Positions 8,401-16,809 of a stretch of 64,000 nucleotides of DNA are shown piece after piece. How positions within the stretch are numbered: position 1 is the first letter of the stretch; each line of letters begins with the position of its first letter. The translations under genes were made by a program, and so were the position numbers. The stretch comes from Luteimonas rhizosphaericola (GTDB lineage: Bacteria; Pseudomonadota; Gammaproteobacteria; Xanthomonadales; Xanthomonadaceae): assembly GCF_029888045.1 (NCBI RefSeq), contig NZ_JARXRN010000025.1:216368-280367 (forward strand), written 5' to 3'. The notes beneath the pieces are model-generated. The model was not told the DNA's origin. It did not search any database and saw only the letters and a program-made list of their open reading frames with translations.

Positions 8401-10740
8401 ATGACCGACAAGACCGAACCCACCAAGGCGCGCGTGTTCGCGCAGCTGCGCCCCTGGCTGCCGTGGCTGGCCGCCGCGCTGGCCCTGCTGGCGGTGTGGC
8501 TGGCGTGGAGCGGCTGGCGCGCGCTGCAGGAGGAGTCGCGCCGCACCAGCGTGACCCTGGCGCGCGACAACGCGGCCGGCATGGTCGCCGGCCTCCTGCG
8601 CACGGACGTGAAGCGGCTGCAGGACCTGCTGGCGGACGCTCCGGTCCAGGCCGCGCTGGAGGCTGGGGACCTGCCGGCCGCGGCGCGCGCGGTCGCCGCC
8701 GGCTGGCCCGAGGCCGAGCAGGTGGAACTGCATCCGGCCGAACTGGACGCGATGTATGCGGCGCTGCCGGCGGGCGGCTACGGCCCGGTCGCGGTGATGG
8801 AAGCCGCGCTGGTGCGCGGCGAACCGGTGGTGTCGCTGATCCGGGTCGACGACGCGCCGCGGCTGGCGATCGCGGCCCCGGTCCAGGCCGGCGAGGTGGC
8901 CAGGGGCGTGGCGTTCGTGCGCCTGCCGGCCACGCGCGCGACCGCGGCGCTGGATGGCGTCGACGTCGACCCGGCCACCTACGTGGCGCTGCGCCAGGGC
9001 GGATTCACCCTGCTGGAGAAGGGCGACGTGTCCCAGGCCGAGGCCGCCGAGCGCATGGCGGTGCCGGTCGCGGGAAGCGACCTGCGCGTGGCCGCCTCGA
9101 TGCCGCGCACCGGGCGTCCACCCTTCGGTCTGGAGGGCATCCCGCTGTTCGTCGCCGTGATCCTCCTGCTGCTGCTGGCCTACCTGCTGTGGCGCGTGCC
9201 GGCCCGCGTGCGCCGGGCGCTGTCGCCGGACGCCGGTGCGCACGATGCGGCGCCGGAGCGCACCCTGGTCGAGGCCCTCTCCGAGCCGCCGGCCGGGGAC
9301 GGCACGGCCGTGCCCGCGACGCCCACCGTGGTCGCGCGCGACGCGCCGCGACCGCCGCCGGTCGACATCGACAAGGGCATCTTCCGCGCCTACGACATCC
9401 GCGGCATCGTCGGCAAGACCCTCGACGCCGGCGTGGCCGAACTGATCGGCCAGTCGGTGGGCTCGCTGATGCAGGAGCAGGACCTGCACGACATCGTGAT
9501 CGGCCGCGACGGCCGCCTGTCCGGCCCCGACCTCGTCGCCGGCCTGGTCAAGGGCCTGCGCCGCGCCGGCCGCAACGTGATCGACATCGGCCTGGCGCCG
9601 ACCCCGGTCACCTACTTCGGCGCCTACCACCTGCGCACCGGCTGCTGCATCTCGGTCACCGGCAGCCACAACCCGCCTGACTACAACGGTTTCAAGATCG
9701 TGGTCGGCGGCGGCACGCTGTCGGGCGATGCGATCACCGACCTGTACGCGCGCATCGCCGACGGCCGCCTGCACGACGCGCCGGCGCCGGGCGAGGTGAG
9801 CGAGCGCGACATCGGCGACGACTACGTCGAGCGCATCGCCAGCGACATCCAGCTGGCGCGGCCCCTGAAGGTCGTGGTCGACGCCGGCAACGGCGTCGCC
9901 GGCGAGATCGGCCCGCGCGTGCTGGAGGCGATCGGCGCCGAGGTCATCCCGCTGTTCTGCGAGATCGACGGCACCTTCCCCAACCACCACCCCGACCCGA
10001 GCGAGCCGCACAACCTGGTGGACCTGATCGGCACGGTCAAGCGCTTCGGGGCCGACCTGGGCATCGCCTTCGACGGCGACGGCGACCGCCTGGGCGTGGT
10101 CACGAAGGACGGCGAGAACATCTTCCCCGACCGCCTGCTGATGCTGTTCGCGGCCGACGTGCTGGACCGCAACCCGGGCGCGGTGATCGTGTACGACGTC
10201 AAGTGCACCGGGCGCCTGCCGGGCCACATCCTGCGCCACGGCGGCAGCCCGCTGATGTGGAAGACCGGGCATTCGCTGATCAAGGCCAAGATGCGCGAGA
10301 CCGAAGCCGAACTGGCCGGAGAGATGAGCGGCCACTTCTTCTTCCAGGAGCGCTGGTACGGCTTCGACGACGGCATCTACGCCGCCGCGCGCCTGCTCGA
10401 GATCCTGGCGCTGGACCCGGGCGATCCCAGCGAGGCGCTCAACGCGCTGCCGGGCGGGGTGTCGACGCCGGAGATCAAGGTCGAGGTGGCCGACGGCAAC
10501 CCGCACGGCTTCGTCGAACGCTTCCAGCAGCAGGCGCGCTTCGAGGGCGCGCGCACGTCGACCATCGACGGCCTGCGCGTGGACTGGAACGACGGCTGGG
10601 GCCTGGTGCGCGCCTCCAATACCACCCCGGTGCTGGTGCTGCGCTTCGACGCCGACAGCCAGGAGGCGCTCGACCGCATCCTGGCCGACTTCCGCGCCCA
10701 GATCGCGCTGGTCGATCCGGAGCTGAAGCTGCCGTTCTGA
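8401..10740 (+). CDS. algC: Phosphomannomutase/phosphoglucomutase with membrane-anchored N-terminal domain
   Basis: The product has 779 residues. Helices at about 17-37 and 246-265 enclose an extracytoplasmic region (about 40-245) of unrecognised fold. A Pro/Ala linker leads to a complete alpha-D-phosphohexomutase domain (about 322-779). The catalytic phosphoserine is Ser422 in TGSHNPP, the metal loop is DGDGDR (558-563) and the substrate-specificity loop includes GEMSGH. The enzyme interconverts mannose- or glucose-6-phosphate and the 1-phosphates for exopolysaccharide and LPS precursors. The start ATG at 8401 precedes MTDKTEPTKARVF and follows dut by 22 bp. Long AlgC forms with such an N-terminal module are annotated in Pseudomonas; its role is unknown. 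Confidence 0.93.
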   Translation: MTDKTEPTKARVFAQLRPWLPWLAAALALLAVWLAWSGWRALQEESRRTSVTLARDNAAGMVAGLLRTDVKRLQDLLADAPVQAALEAGDLPAAARAVAAGWPEAEQVELHPAELDAMYAALPAGGYGPVAVMEAALVRGEPVVSLIRVDDAPRLAIAAPVQAGEVARGVAFVRLPATRATAALDGVDVDPATYVALRQGGFTLLEKGDVSQAEAAERMAVPVAGSDLRVAASMPRTGRPPFGLEGIPLFVAVILLLLLAYLLWRVPARVRRALSPDAGAHDAAPERTLVEALSEPPAGDGTAVPATPTVVARDAPRPPPVDIDKGIFRAYDIRGIVGKTLDAGVAELIGQSVGSLMQEQDLHDIVIGRDGRLSGPDLVAGLVKGLRRAGRNVIDIGLAPTPVTYFGAYHLRTGCCISVTGSHNPPDYNGFKIVVGGGTLSGDAITDLYARIADGRLHDAPAPGEVSERDIGDDYVERIASDIQLARPLKVVVDAGNGVAGEIGPRVLEAIGAEVIPLFCEIDGTFPNHHPDPSEPHNLVDLIGTVKRFGADLGIAFDGDGDRLGVVTKDGENIFPDRLLMLFAADVLDRNPGAVIVYDVKCTGRLPGHILRHGGSPLMWKTGHSLIKAKMRETEAELAGEMSGHFFFQERWYGFDDGIYAAARLLEILALDPGDPSEALNALPGGVSTPEIKVEVADGNPHGFVERFQQQARFEGARTSTIDGLRVDWNDGWGLVRASNTTPVLVLRFDADSQEALDRILADFRAQIALVDPELKLPF

Positions 10741-10748
10741 GGGCGACG

Positions 10749-10772
10749 GGACGCTCCTGCACGGGAGCGTCC
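10749..10772 (+). terminator. Hairpin terminator after algC
   Basis: GGACGCTCC (10749-10757) pairs perfectly with GGAGCGTCC (10764-10772) across a 6-nt loop, 8 bp after the algC stop. No T-run follows, so termination may need Rho or rest on the hairpin alone. Confidence 0.55.
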
Positions 10773-10930
10773 GGTCGGCGTGAGTCGGCAGGCGTCTTCT
10801 GCGCGCCTGCGAGGAACTTGGGAGTTCGCGGCCGCGCGTGACATGCCGCCGCTGCGCCTCGCGACGATTGGTCCGGGCAAGAGTGGGGCCGCGATGATCG
10901 GGCGGCGCCGGAGCCGGGTGCCTCCGGTGA

Positions 10931-10975
10931 CGAATGTCCCCCGGGCGACGGCTCATGCCGTCGCCTCCTCCTTGA
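10931..10975 (-). repeat. Inverted repeat copy 1, with ribosome-site-like sequence and ATG
   Basis: Read on the minus strand the segment begins TCAAGGAGGAGGCG, has ATG about 6 nt later and ends GGGGGACATTCG. The partner at 11284-11327 is the same in outline on the plus strand. The two face away from each other about 310 bp apart. The short peptides they could start share Pro-Gly-Asp-Ile-Arg. Confidence 0.55.
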
Positions 10976-11283
10976 TTCCGTCCCCGGAGACACCCGCCCC
11001 CGGCGTCCCGAGCATCGTGTGTCGTCCGGTGCAAATAGCGGATGCGTCGCAGTCCCGGGGAGCCGTGGGATGACGGCCGCCGGGTTGCAATGCCTGCGAC
11101 GCGCATGGGCCGGCGAACCGACTGCCGCGACGGCAGTGCGGATCAGCCGTGCCGGAGGGACGACGCGCCGCACTGAAGACGACGGCAGCGTCGAAGCGCC
11201 TCGACGCGCGGGTAGCGGAGTAGCGGCTTCCCGTTCGTGCCGCAAGCCCAGCCCCGGTCCGGCCGGTGGGCCTTTGCGCGAAC

Positions 11284-11327
11284 TCAAGGAGGAGGCGGCC
11301 GCGCATGCGGACGCCGGGGGACATTCG
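11284..11327 (+). repeat. Inverted repeat copy 2, with ribosome-site-like sequence and ATG
   Basis: Begins TCAAGGAGGAGGCG, has ATG at 11305 and ends GGGGGACATTCG. It mirrors 10931-10975 with a few substitutions in the middle and one base fewer. The open frame from 11305 runs on but shows no recognisable protein. Confidence 0.55.
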
Positions 11328-11597
11328 CAGCGAAGGCCCACCGGTCGGACCGGGGTCGCTCAGGTTGCGCGGACATGGAGCCATGCCACGTATCCATGAC
11401 TGCTCGCTGCAACGCATCGTCTTGAGGGACCTCCGTCTGCCGCTCACGGCCACCGGAAAAGGCGGCACGCTGCGCCGCCGCTACCCGCGCGGCGAGCAAC
11501 GGAACGTCCGACCGCATCAGAAGCCCGATCCAGCGGCCCGGAGCGCGGCCGGCGAACCGGCGGTGCCAAACCGCGACCTGCAGTACCGGAGACGCGC

Positions 11598-12719
11598 TCA
11601 GCCCTGCGCGATCTCCACCCGCTTGCCGTCGGCCTTTGCCGAGGCGAAGACGGCGTCGAGCACGCGCAGGTCGCGCACGCCTTCCTCGCCCGGCACGCGC
11701 GGCGCACGCCGCTCGAGGATGGCCAGCGCGTCCTGGTCCATCTGCTCGGCCTGCATGCGCGGGCTCTTGCCCAGCTGCGGCTCGAACACGGTGCCGTCGC
11801 TGGCGCGGCCGCCATTGCCGTCGTAGCTCTGGAACGGCGACATCGTGTACCAGCCGCGCTCGCAGTCGACCTGCAGCGTGTTGAGGTTGCGGCCGAAGCT
11901 GGTCACGCACTCGGCGACGATGTCCTCGGGGAATTCGAGCCGGAAGCGCATCGTCTCGTCCACGCCCTTGAACAGTTCGCGGCGCGCGGTCTCGTCCCAG
12001 GCCTGGACCGCGACCGGCTCCAGGCCGGTGGAATAGCGCGCCGCGTTCACGCAGTACACGCCCATGTCGTACATCGCGCCGCCGCCGCGCGCCGGATCCA
12101 GCCGCCAGGCCTCGTCGGGGCCGTTGCGCCAACCGAACCAGCCCGCGTCCGCGCGCAGCTTGACGATGCGGCCGAACGGGCGCTCGGTCGCCATCGCCAT
12201 GAAGCGGCGGGTGTTGGGCTCGTGCTGCATGCGGTAGCCGATGGTCAGCTGCACCTTGTGGTCGCGGCAGGCCTTGATCATCGCCTCGCCCTCGGCCGCG
12301 TCCATCGCCATCGGCTTCTCGCACCACACGTGCTTGCCGGCGGCCGCGGCGATGAGGGCGTGCGCCTTGTGCAGGTGGTTCGGGGTGACGATGTACACCG
12401 CATCGATGTCCGGGTTGTCGGCGATGCGGTGGAAATCCTCGTAGGAATAGACGTTGCGGTCGGGGATGCCGTACTTGCCCTGCCACTCGGGCAGCTTGTC
12501 GGGCGACCCGGTCACCAGCCCGGCGAGGCGGCAGTGCCTGGTCAGCTGCAGCGCCGGGGCGAGCAGGCCCTTGGCGTAGCCGCCCAGTCCCACCAGCGCC
12601 ACGCCGATCCTGCGGTCCTGCGCCAGCGAGCGCGGGCTCCACGCTGCCGCCGCGCCCGCGAGCGCCATCGATTGCAGCGCCTGGCGGCGCGTCCAGCCAC
12701 GGTTCCGGTCCCCGGTCAT
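11598..12719 (-). CDS. Tat-exported Gfo/Idh/MocA-family oxidoreductase
   Basis: A 373-residue NAD(P)-dependent oxidoreductase of the glucose-fructose oxidoreductase/myo-inositol dehydrogenase family. A twin-arginine signal (TRRQALQ, then AGAAAAWSP; cleavage likely near residue 34) predicts export of the folded, cofactor-loaded protein to the periplasm. The Rossmann motif is ALVGLGGYAKG, and the conserved EKP catalytic motif is WCEKPMAM. AYIVTPNHLH-type sequence is also present (VYIVTPNHLH). The substrate is probably a sugar or sugar derivative but cannot be specified. A GGGAGGA ribosome site precedes the ATG at 12719. The gene diverges from the flavoprotein gene across 91 bp. Confidence 0.87.
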   Translation of the reverse strand: MTGDRNRGWTRRQALQSMALAGAAAAWSPRSLAQDRRIGVALVGLGGYAKGLLAPALQLTRHCRLAGLVTGSPDKLPEWQGKYGIPDRNVYSYEDFHRIADNPDIDAVYIVTPNHLHKAHALIAAAAGKHVWCEKPMAMDAAEGEAMIKACRDHKVQLTIGYRMQHEPNTRRFMAMATERPFGRIVKLRADAGWFGWRNGPDEAWRLDPARGGGAMYDMGVYCVNAARYSTGLEPVAVQAWDETARRELFKGVDETMRFRLEFPEDIVAECVTSFGRNLNTLQVDCERGWYTMSPFQSYDGNGGRASDGTVFEPQLGKSPRMQAEQMDQDALAILERRAPRVPGEEGVRDLRVLDAVFASAKADGKRVEIAQG

Positions 12720-12798
12720 CGCGTCCTCCCATCCTTCGGTGTCGGGTCCATGTTAGCGCTCACCCGCGGCATGCGCCGGCCCGGTGCGACGCGGCGGC

Positions 12799-12804
12799 GA
12801 TAAT
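12799..12804 (+). promoter_or_regulatory. -10 box of a putative leaderless flavoprotein mRNA
   Basis: GATAAT followed by exactly 6 nt (GCGTGC) and then ATG at 12811, which would place the transcription start on the initiator codon. No clear -35 and no ribosome site are visible. Confidence 0.4.
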
Positions 12805-12810
12805 GCGTGC

Positions 12811-14061
12811 ATGCACGACCCGCATCCCACACGTCGCGTCGCAGTGGTCGGCGGCGGGCCTGCCGGCCTGATGGCCGCCGAACGCCTGCGGGCCGCCGGG
12901 TTCGCGGTGGACCTGTTCGAGGCCAAGGGCTCGGTGGGACGCAAGTTCCTGATCGCGGGCAAGGGCGGGCTCAACCTCACCCATTCCGATCCGCGGCCGC
13001 TGTTCGCCAGCCGCTATCGCGAACGCGCCGCGGCCGTCGGCCGCTGGCTCGAGCGCTTCGATGCCGACGCGTTGCGCGACTGGGCGCGTGGCCTGGGCGT
13101 CGATACCTACGTCGGCAGCTCGGGGCGCGTGTTTCCGCTCGACCGCAAGGCCGCACCGCTGCTGCGCGGCTGGGTGCGGCGGCTGCGCGCGCAGGGCGTG
13201 GCGCTGCACGTCCAGCAGCGCTGGACCGGCTGGGCCGATGACGGCGCGCTGTGCTTCGACACGCCCCACGGCCCGGTGCAGGTGCGGGCCGATGCCACCG
13301 TCCTCGCGCTCGGCGGCGCCAGTTGGCCGCAGCTGGGCAGCGATGGCGCCTGGGCCCCGGTGCTGGCGGCCACGGGGGTGGAGGTCGCGCCGCTGCGTGC
13401 GGCGAACTGCGGCTTCGAACTCGACTGGTCGCCGCACTTCGCGCAGCGCCATGCCGGCGCGCCGCTCAAGCCCGTGGTGCTGCACTGGCAGGATGCGGAC
13501 GGCGGCGCCCGACAGTTGCAGGGCGAGTGCGTGGTGGCCGGATACGGGCTCGAAGGCAGCCTGATCTATGCGGTTTCGGCGACGTTGCGGGAACGCATCG
13601 AACGCGACGGCCATGCCGACATCGCCCTGGACCTGGTGCCGGGGCGGGACCCGGACGCGCTGCGCGCCGCATTGGCGCGCCCGCGGGCTGGGCGCAGCCT
13701 GTCCGAGCACCTGCGCCGCACCGTCGGCGTCCACGGCGCCAAGGCCGGCCTGCTGCGCGAGGTACTGCCGGCCGACGCCCTGGACGATCCCGACCGGGTG
13801 GCCGCCGCGCTCACGCGCCTGCCGCTGCGCCTGCGCCGCCCGCGTCCGGTGGCCGAGGCGATCAGCACGGCCGGCGGCGTCCGGCTCGAGGCGCTCGACG
13901 ACGGGCTGATGCTGCACGCCCGCCCGGGGACGTTCGTGGCCGGCGAGATGCTGGACTGGGAAGCGCCGACCGGCGGCTACCTGCTCACCGCGTGCTTCGC
14001 CAGCGGATGCGTGGCCGCGGACGGGGTCGTCGGCTGGCTGCGGCCGACCGCGGCGGAGTAA
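12811..14061 (+). CDS. HI0933/BaiN-type FAD-dependent oxidoreductase (TIGR03862-like)
   Basis: A 416-residue cytosolic flavoprotein. The N-terminal dinucleotide-binding motif is VVGGGPAGLMAAERL. The family signature GRKFLIAGKGGLNLTHSD lies near residue 45, and the C-terminal FAD-contact region reads FVAGEMLDWEAPTGGYLL. It belongs to the HI0933 group, in which a few members reduce dehydro-bile acids but most are uncharacterised; no substrate is assigned. I chose the ATG at 12811 (MHDPHPTRRVAVVGGG) over an upstream ATG because it places the Rossmann motif normally and fits the -10 box. Confidence 0.85.
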   Translation: MHDPHPTRRVAVVGGGPAGLMAAERLRAAGFAVDLFEAKGSVGRKFLIAGKGGLNLTHSDPRPLFASRYRERAAAVGRWLERFDADALRDWARGLGVDTYVGSSGRVFPLDRKAAPLLRGWVRRLRAQGVALHVQQRWTGWADDGALCFDTPHGPVQVRADATVLALGGASWPQLGSDGAWAPVLAATGVEVAPLRAANCGFELDWSPHFAQRHAGAPLKPVVLHWQDADGGARQLQGECVVAGYGLEGSLIYAVSATLRERIERDGHADIALDLVPGRDPDALRAALARPRAGRSLSEHLRRTVGVHGAKAGLLREVLPADALDDPDRVAAALTRLPLRLRRPRPVAEAISTAGGVRLEALDDGLMLHARPGTFVAGEMLDWEAPTGGYLLTACFASGCVAADGVVGWLRPTAAE

Positions 14062-14093
14062 CCCGATGGCGCATGCCCGCTTGGACGCCCGTG

Positions 14094-14744
14094 CTAGCGC
14101 CGCTGCGGACTCTTCAGCGCGTGGTAGCGCTCGACCGCGTGCGCCAGTTCCTCGTCCAGCGAGGCGCGTTCCTCCATCTGCTGGCGCATGATCGCCTGCT
14201 GCCGCAGCAGGTCGCGGTGCTGGGACTGGATGTTGTCGGCCAGCGCCTTGCGCACCGGCTGGCCCTGCAGCTCCAGGTCGTTGGCCTGGCGCAGCAGCGA
14301 GACCAGGCTCTGGCGCAGGTTGGCCACGCCCATGCGCGAGGTCTTCAGGCCCTCGTCGACCAGCACGATGCGGTCGCCGAACGCGGCGCGCAGGTCTTCC
14401 TCGGTTTCGTAGGACTCCGCCATCGCGCGTTCGCGGCGCAGCCGCGCGGCCTCGGCATTGGCCGCGATCCCGGCCTCGCGCTCGGCCGCTTCGGCCGCCG
14501 CCCGCTCCTCGGGCGTCATCTGCTCGTCGAGCCTCGCCAGCGGGCGCCCGCTGCGGGCGCTGAGTTCGGTGCGCGCGGCATTGACCGCGTTCGCGGGCAG
14601 GGCGTCGCCGCAGACCCGGCGGCCGCCTTCGTCCCAGCAGTAGAGCTTCTTCTCGGCGCCGGCGTCGGCCGGCCGCTTCTGTGCCGGAGCGCCGGCGGAC
14701 AGCGCGCACAGCGCCGCGGCCGCCAGCCATGGATGCATCTTCAT
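14094..14744 (-). CDS. Secreted coiled-coil protein of unknown function
   Basis: A 216-residue protein with a signal peptide (about residues 1-22, ending AGAPAQ). Next comes KKLYCWDEGGRRVCGDALP, reminiscent of the N-terminal module of DUF4124 proteins. From about residue 70 to the end a Glu/Ala/Arg/Gln-rich helical region is likely a coiled coil (PEERAAAEAAEREAG; QHRDLLRQQAIMRQQM). It is probably periplasmic and lies 25 bp downstream of pyrE on the same strand, so it is likely co-transcribed. I cannot assign a function. Confidence 0.7.
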   Translation of the reverse strand: MKMHPWLAAAALCALSAGAPAQKRPADAGAEKKLYCWDEGGRRVCGDALPANAVNAARTELSARSGRPLARLDEQMTPEERAAAEAAEREAGIAANAEAARLRRERAMAESYETEEDLRAAFGDRIVLVDEGLKTSRMGVANLRQSLVSLLRQANDLELQGQPVRKALADNIQSQHRDLLRQQAIMRQQMEERASLDEELAHAVERYHALKSPQRR

Positions 14745-14769
14745 CGAAGCCCGCCCCCTGCGGATCGAA

Positions 14770-15429
14770 TCAACGTGTGCCATGGACGCCATATTGCGCC
14801 CGATAGGCCTGCAAACGCGAACGCTCGTCCGACAGGGCCGCACTCCGGTCGGCGAATGCCAGCAGGTCGTCCAGCGTCGCGACCGCCACCACCGGGATCC
14901 CGGCCTCCGCAGTCACCGCCTGCGCGGCCGACGTGGTGGCGCCGTCGCCGGCGATTTCCTGGCGGTCGAGCGCGATCACGATGCCCGCGGGCGTGCCGCC
15001 GGCGGCGCGGATGGTGCCGAGCGCCTCGCGGATCGCGGTCCCGGCGGTGATCACGTCGTCCACCACCAGCACCCGGCGCCCGTCCAGCGGCGCGCCGATC
15101 AGGGTGCCGCCCTCGCCGTGCGCCTTGGCCTCCTTGCGGTTGAACGCCAGCGGCAGGTCGCGGCCGCGGCGCGCGTATTCGCAGGCCAGCGCGGTGGCCA
15201 GCGGGATGCCCTTGTAGGCCGGCCCGAACAGCAGGTCGAAGCCGACCCCCGACGCCTCCAGCGCATCGGCGTAGCAGCCGGCGAGCGTGGCCAGCGCCGT
15301 ACCCGAATCGAAGCGCCCGGCGTTGAAGAAGTAAGGGCTCACGCGCCCGGACTTGAGCGTGAACTCGCCGAAGCGCAGCGCCTGTGCGCGCAGCGCCAGC
15401 TCCAGGAAACGGGTGCGGTGGTCGGTCAT
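14770..15429 (-). CDS. pyrE: Orotate phosphoribosyltransferase
   Basis: A 219-residue enzyme that makes orotidine-5'-phosphate from orotate and PRPP in pyrimidine synthesis. Seen are [10 protein letters not shown], the flexible catalytic loop with [14 protein letters not shown] and the PRPP-binding motif [13 protein letters not shown] (about residues 121-133). Length and start are typical ([13 protein letters not shown]). A GACAAT -10-like box ends 6 nt before the ATG inside a perfect inverted repeat shared with the divergent PhnA-type gene, so the mRNA may be leaderless. Confidence 0.97.
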   Translation of the reverse strand: MTDHRTRFLELALRAQALRFGEFTLKSGRVSPYFFNAGRFDSGTALATLAGCYADALEASGVGFDLLFGPAYKGIPLATALACEYARRGRDLPLAFNRKEAKAHGEGGTLIGAPLDGRRVLVVDDVITAGTAIREALGTIRAAGGTPAGIVIALDRQEIAGDGATTSAAQAVTAEAGIPVVAVATLDDLLAFADRSAALSDERSRLQAYRAQYGVHGTR

Positions 15430-15480
15430 GGCGGCATTGTCCCATGCGTGCCGGAGGCGGCGCGATGGGACAATGCCGCC
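15430..15480. promoter_or_regulatory. Symmetric divergent promoter between pyrE and the phnA-like gene
   Basis: GGCGGCATTGTCCCAT (15430-15445) and its exact reverse complement (15465-15480) flank a 19-bp core. Each arm holds a -10-like GACAAT pointing outward. On the pyrE side the box is 6 nt from the ATG; on the other side it lies about 30 nt before the ATG at 15504. The perfect symmetry could let one regulator or competing polymerases govern both genes. Confidence 0.55.
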
Positions 15481-15503
15481 TCTTCTCCCGAGGACCCGCC
15501 CCG

Positions 15504-15854
15504 ATGCCAGGCCTGCCCGATTGCCCGCACTGTGCGTCCGCCCACGTCTACGAGGACGGCGCGCTGCTCGTCTGTCCCGAGTGCGCGCACGAATGGTCGC
15601 CGGCGGAGCTGGCCGACGAGGCGGCCGATGCCGCCGCCACGGCGCAGGTGCGCGATGCGCACGGCACGCTGCTGGCCGACGGCGACAGCGTGGTGGTGCT
15701 CAAGGACCTGAAGGTCAAGGGCTCGTCGCTGGTGGTGAAGGGCGGCACCAAGGTGCGCAACATCCGCCTGGTCGACGGCGACCACGACATCGACTGCCGG
15801 ATCGAGGGCATCGGCCAGATGGGACTGAAGTCGGCGTTCGTGCGCAAGGCCTGA
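15504..15854 (+). CDS. yjdM: PhnA/YjdM-family zinc-ribbon protein
   Basis: A 116-residue protein close to E. coli YjdM/PhnA in length and layout. The N-terminal zinc ribbon is [10 protein letters not shown] with VCPECAHEW (two Cys pairs). The conserved C-terminal domain reads [19 protein letters not shown] and [18 protein letters not shown]. The name reflects an old, doubtful link to phosphonate use, and the cellular role is not known. The start ATG at 15504 gives [10 protein letters not shown], the conserved beginning. It is transcribed divergently from pyrE. Confidence 0.9.
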   Translation: MPGLPDCPHCASAHVYEDGALLVCPECAHEWSPAELADEAADAAATAQVRDAHGTLLADGDSVVVLKDLKVKGSSLVVKGGTKVRNIRLVDGDHDIDCRIEGIGQMGLKSAFVRKA

Positions 15855-16008
15855 GCGCACGCGGGCGGCGGGCGTCCGCACGGACCGGAGCCGGCGCGCG
15901 GCTGCTGCCGCGGTGGGCACCGAACGTGCGACAGCGGAGGTGCGGCCCATGGGCGACCCCGTGCGGATTCGGCTAGGCTTGCCCGATCCCCCACGCCCGC
16001 CTGTCCGC

Positions 16009-16809
16009 ATGCGCATCGTCAGCTTCAACGCCAACGGCATCCGTTCCGCCGCCAACAAGGGGTTCTTCGACTGGCTGCCCGCGCAGGACGCCGACATCGT
16101 CTGCCTGCAGGAAACCAAGTCGCAGGAAGACCAGCTCGGCGACGCCTGCTTCCGTCCCTACGGCCACTGCCACTACCGCGACGCGATCACCAAGAAGGGC
16201 TACAGCGGCGTGGCGATCTACAGCAAGCGCGAACCCGACGAGGTGCGCACGTCGCTGGGCTGGGCCCCGTTCGACGACGAGGGCCGCTACATCGAGGCCC
16301 GCTACGGCAACCTGAGCGTGGTCTCGTTCTACATTCCCTCGGGGTCGTCGGGCGAACTGCGCCAGGGCTTCAAGTTCGAGGTGATGGACTGGCTCAGGCC
16401 GATCCTGGACCAGTGGCTGGCCAGCGGCCGTGACTACGTGCTGTGCGGCGACTGGAACATCGTGCGCGCGAAGAACGACATCAGGAACTGGTCGAGCAAC
16501 CAGAAGAATTCCGGCTGCCTGCCGCCCGAGCGCGCCTGGCTCAACGGCATGATCGCCGACGCCCACGGCGACGGGCTGGTCGAGCCGCCCGCGCACGGCT
16601 GGAAGGACAGCTTCCGCGTGGCCAGGCCGGACGCGGTCGAGTACACCTGGTGGAGCAACCGCGGCGCGGCGCGCGCCAACAACGTCGGCTGGCGCATCGA
16701 CTACCAGCTGGTGACGCCCGCGCTGGCGCAGCGCATCCGCGGCGCCGAGGTGCATCCGCAGCCGCGCTTCTCCGACCACGCGCCCTACGTCGTGGATTAC
16801 GCCGAGTGA
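16009..16809 (+). CDS. xth: Exodeoxyribonuclease III-type AP endonuclease
   Basis: A 266-residue member of the exonuclease III/APE1 family, which cleaves abasic sites and removes 3' blocking groups in base excision repair. Motifs in order are SFNANGIRSA, LQETKSQEDQ (metal-binding Glu), YSGVAIYSK, CGDWNIV and the terminal SDHAPYVVDY with the catalytic Asp-His. The start is ATG at 16009; a -10-like TAGGCT lies at 15974-15979. The stop overlaps the GTG of the next gene by GTGA. Confidence 0.93.
   Translation: MRIVSFNANGIRSAANKGFFDWLPAQDADIVCLQETKSQEDQLGDACFRPYGHCHYRDAITKKGYSGVAIYSKREPDEVRTSLGWAPFDDEGRYIEARYGNLSVVSFYIPSGSSGELRQGFKFEVMDWLRPILDQWLASGRDYVLCGDWNIVRAKNDIRNWSSNQKNSGCLPPERAWLNGMIADAHGDGLVEPPAHGWKDSFRVARPDAVEYTWWSNRGAARANNVGWRIDYQLVTPALAQRIRGAEVHPQPRFSDHAPYVVDYAE

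Larger units (their letters stand above)
10773..11597. other. Gene-poor spacer with inverted repeat
   Basis: About 825 bp without a gene I can support. Composition is less codon-biased than in neighbouring genes, and open frames on both strands give Arg/Pro/Ser-rich products without family features. Its notable content is an inverted pair of similar 44-45-bp segments (10931-10975 and 11284-11327). Each holds a strong ribosome-site-like AAGGAGGAGGCG followed by an ATG and a short open frame. It could be the remains of a decayed element. Confidence 0.45.

Noticed and set aside
8326-11106. Open frame of 926 codons on the minus strand
   Set aside because: Mostly antisense to algC with a low-complexity product. 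Only its first part lies in the gene-poor gap, where the ribosome-site-like repeat is reported separately.
11305-11826. Plus-strand frame starting at the repeat-borne ATG
   Set aside because: It has a good ribosome-site-like sequence, but the product is Arg/Pro-rich and runs into the antisense of the oxidoreductase gene; no family match.
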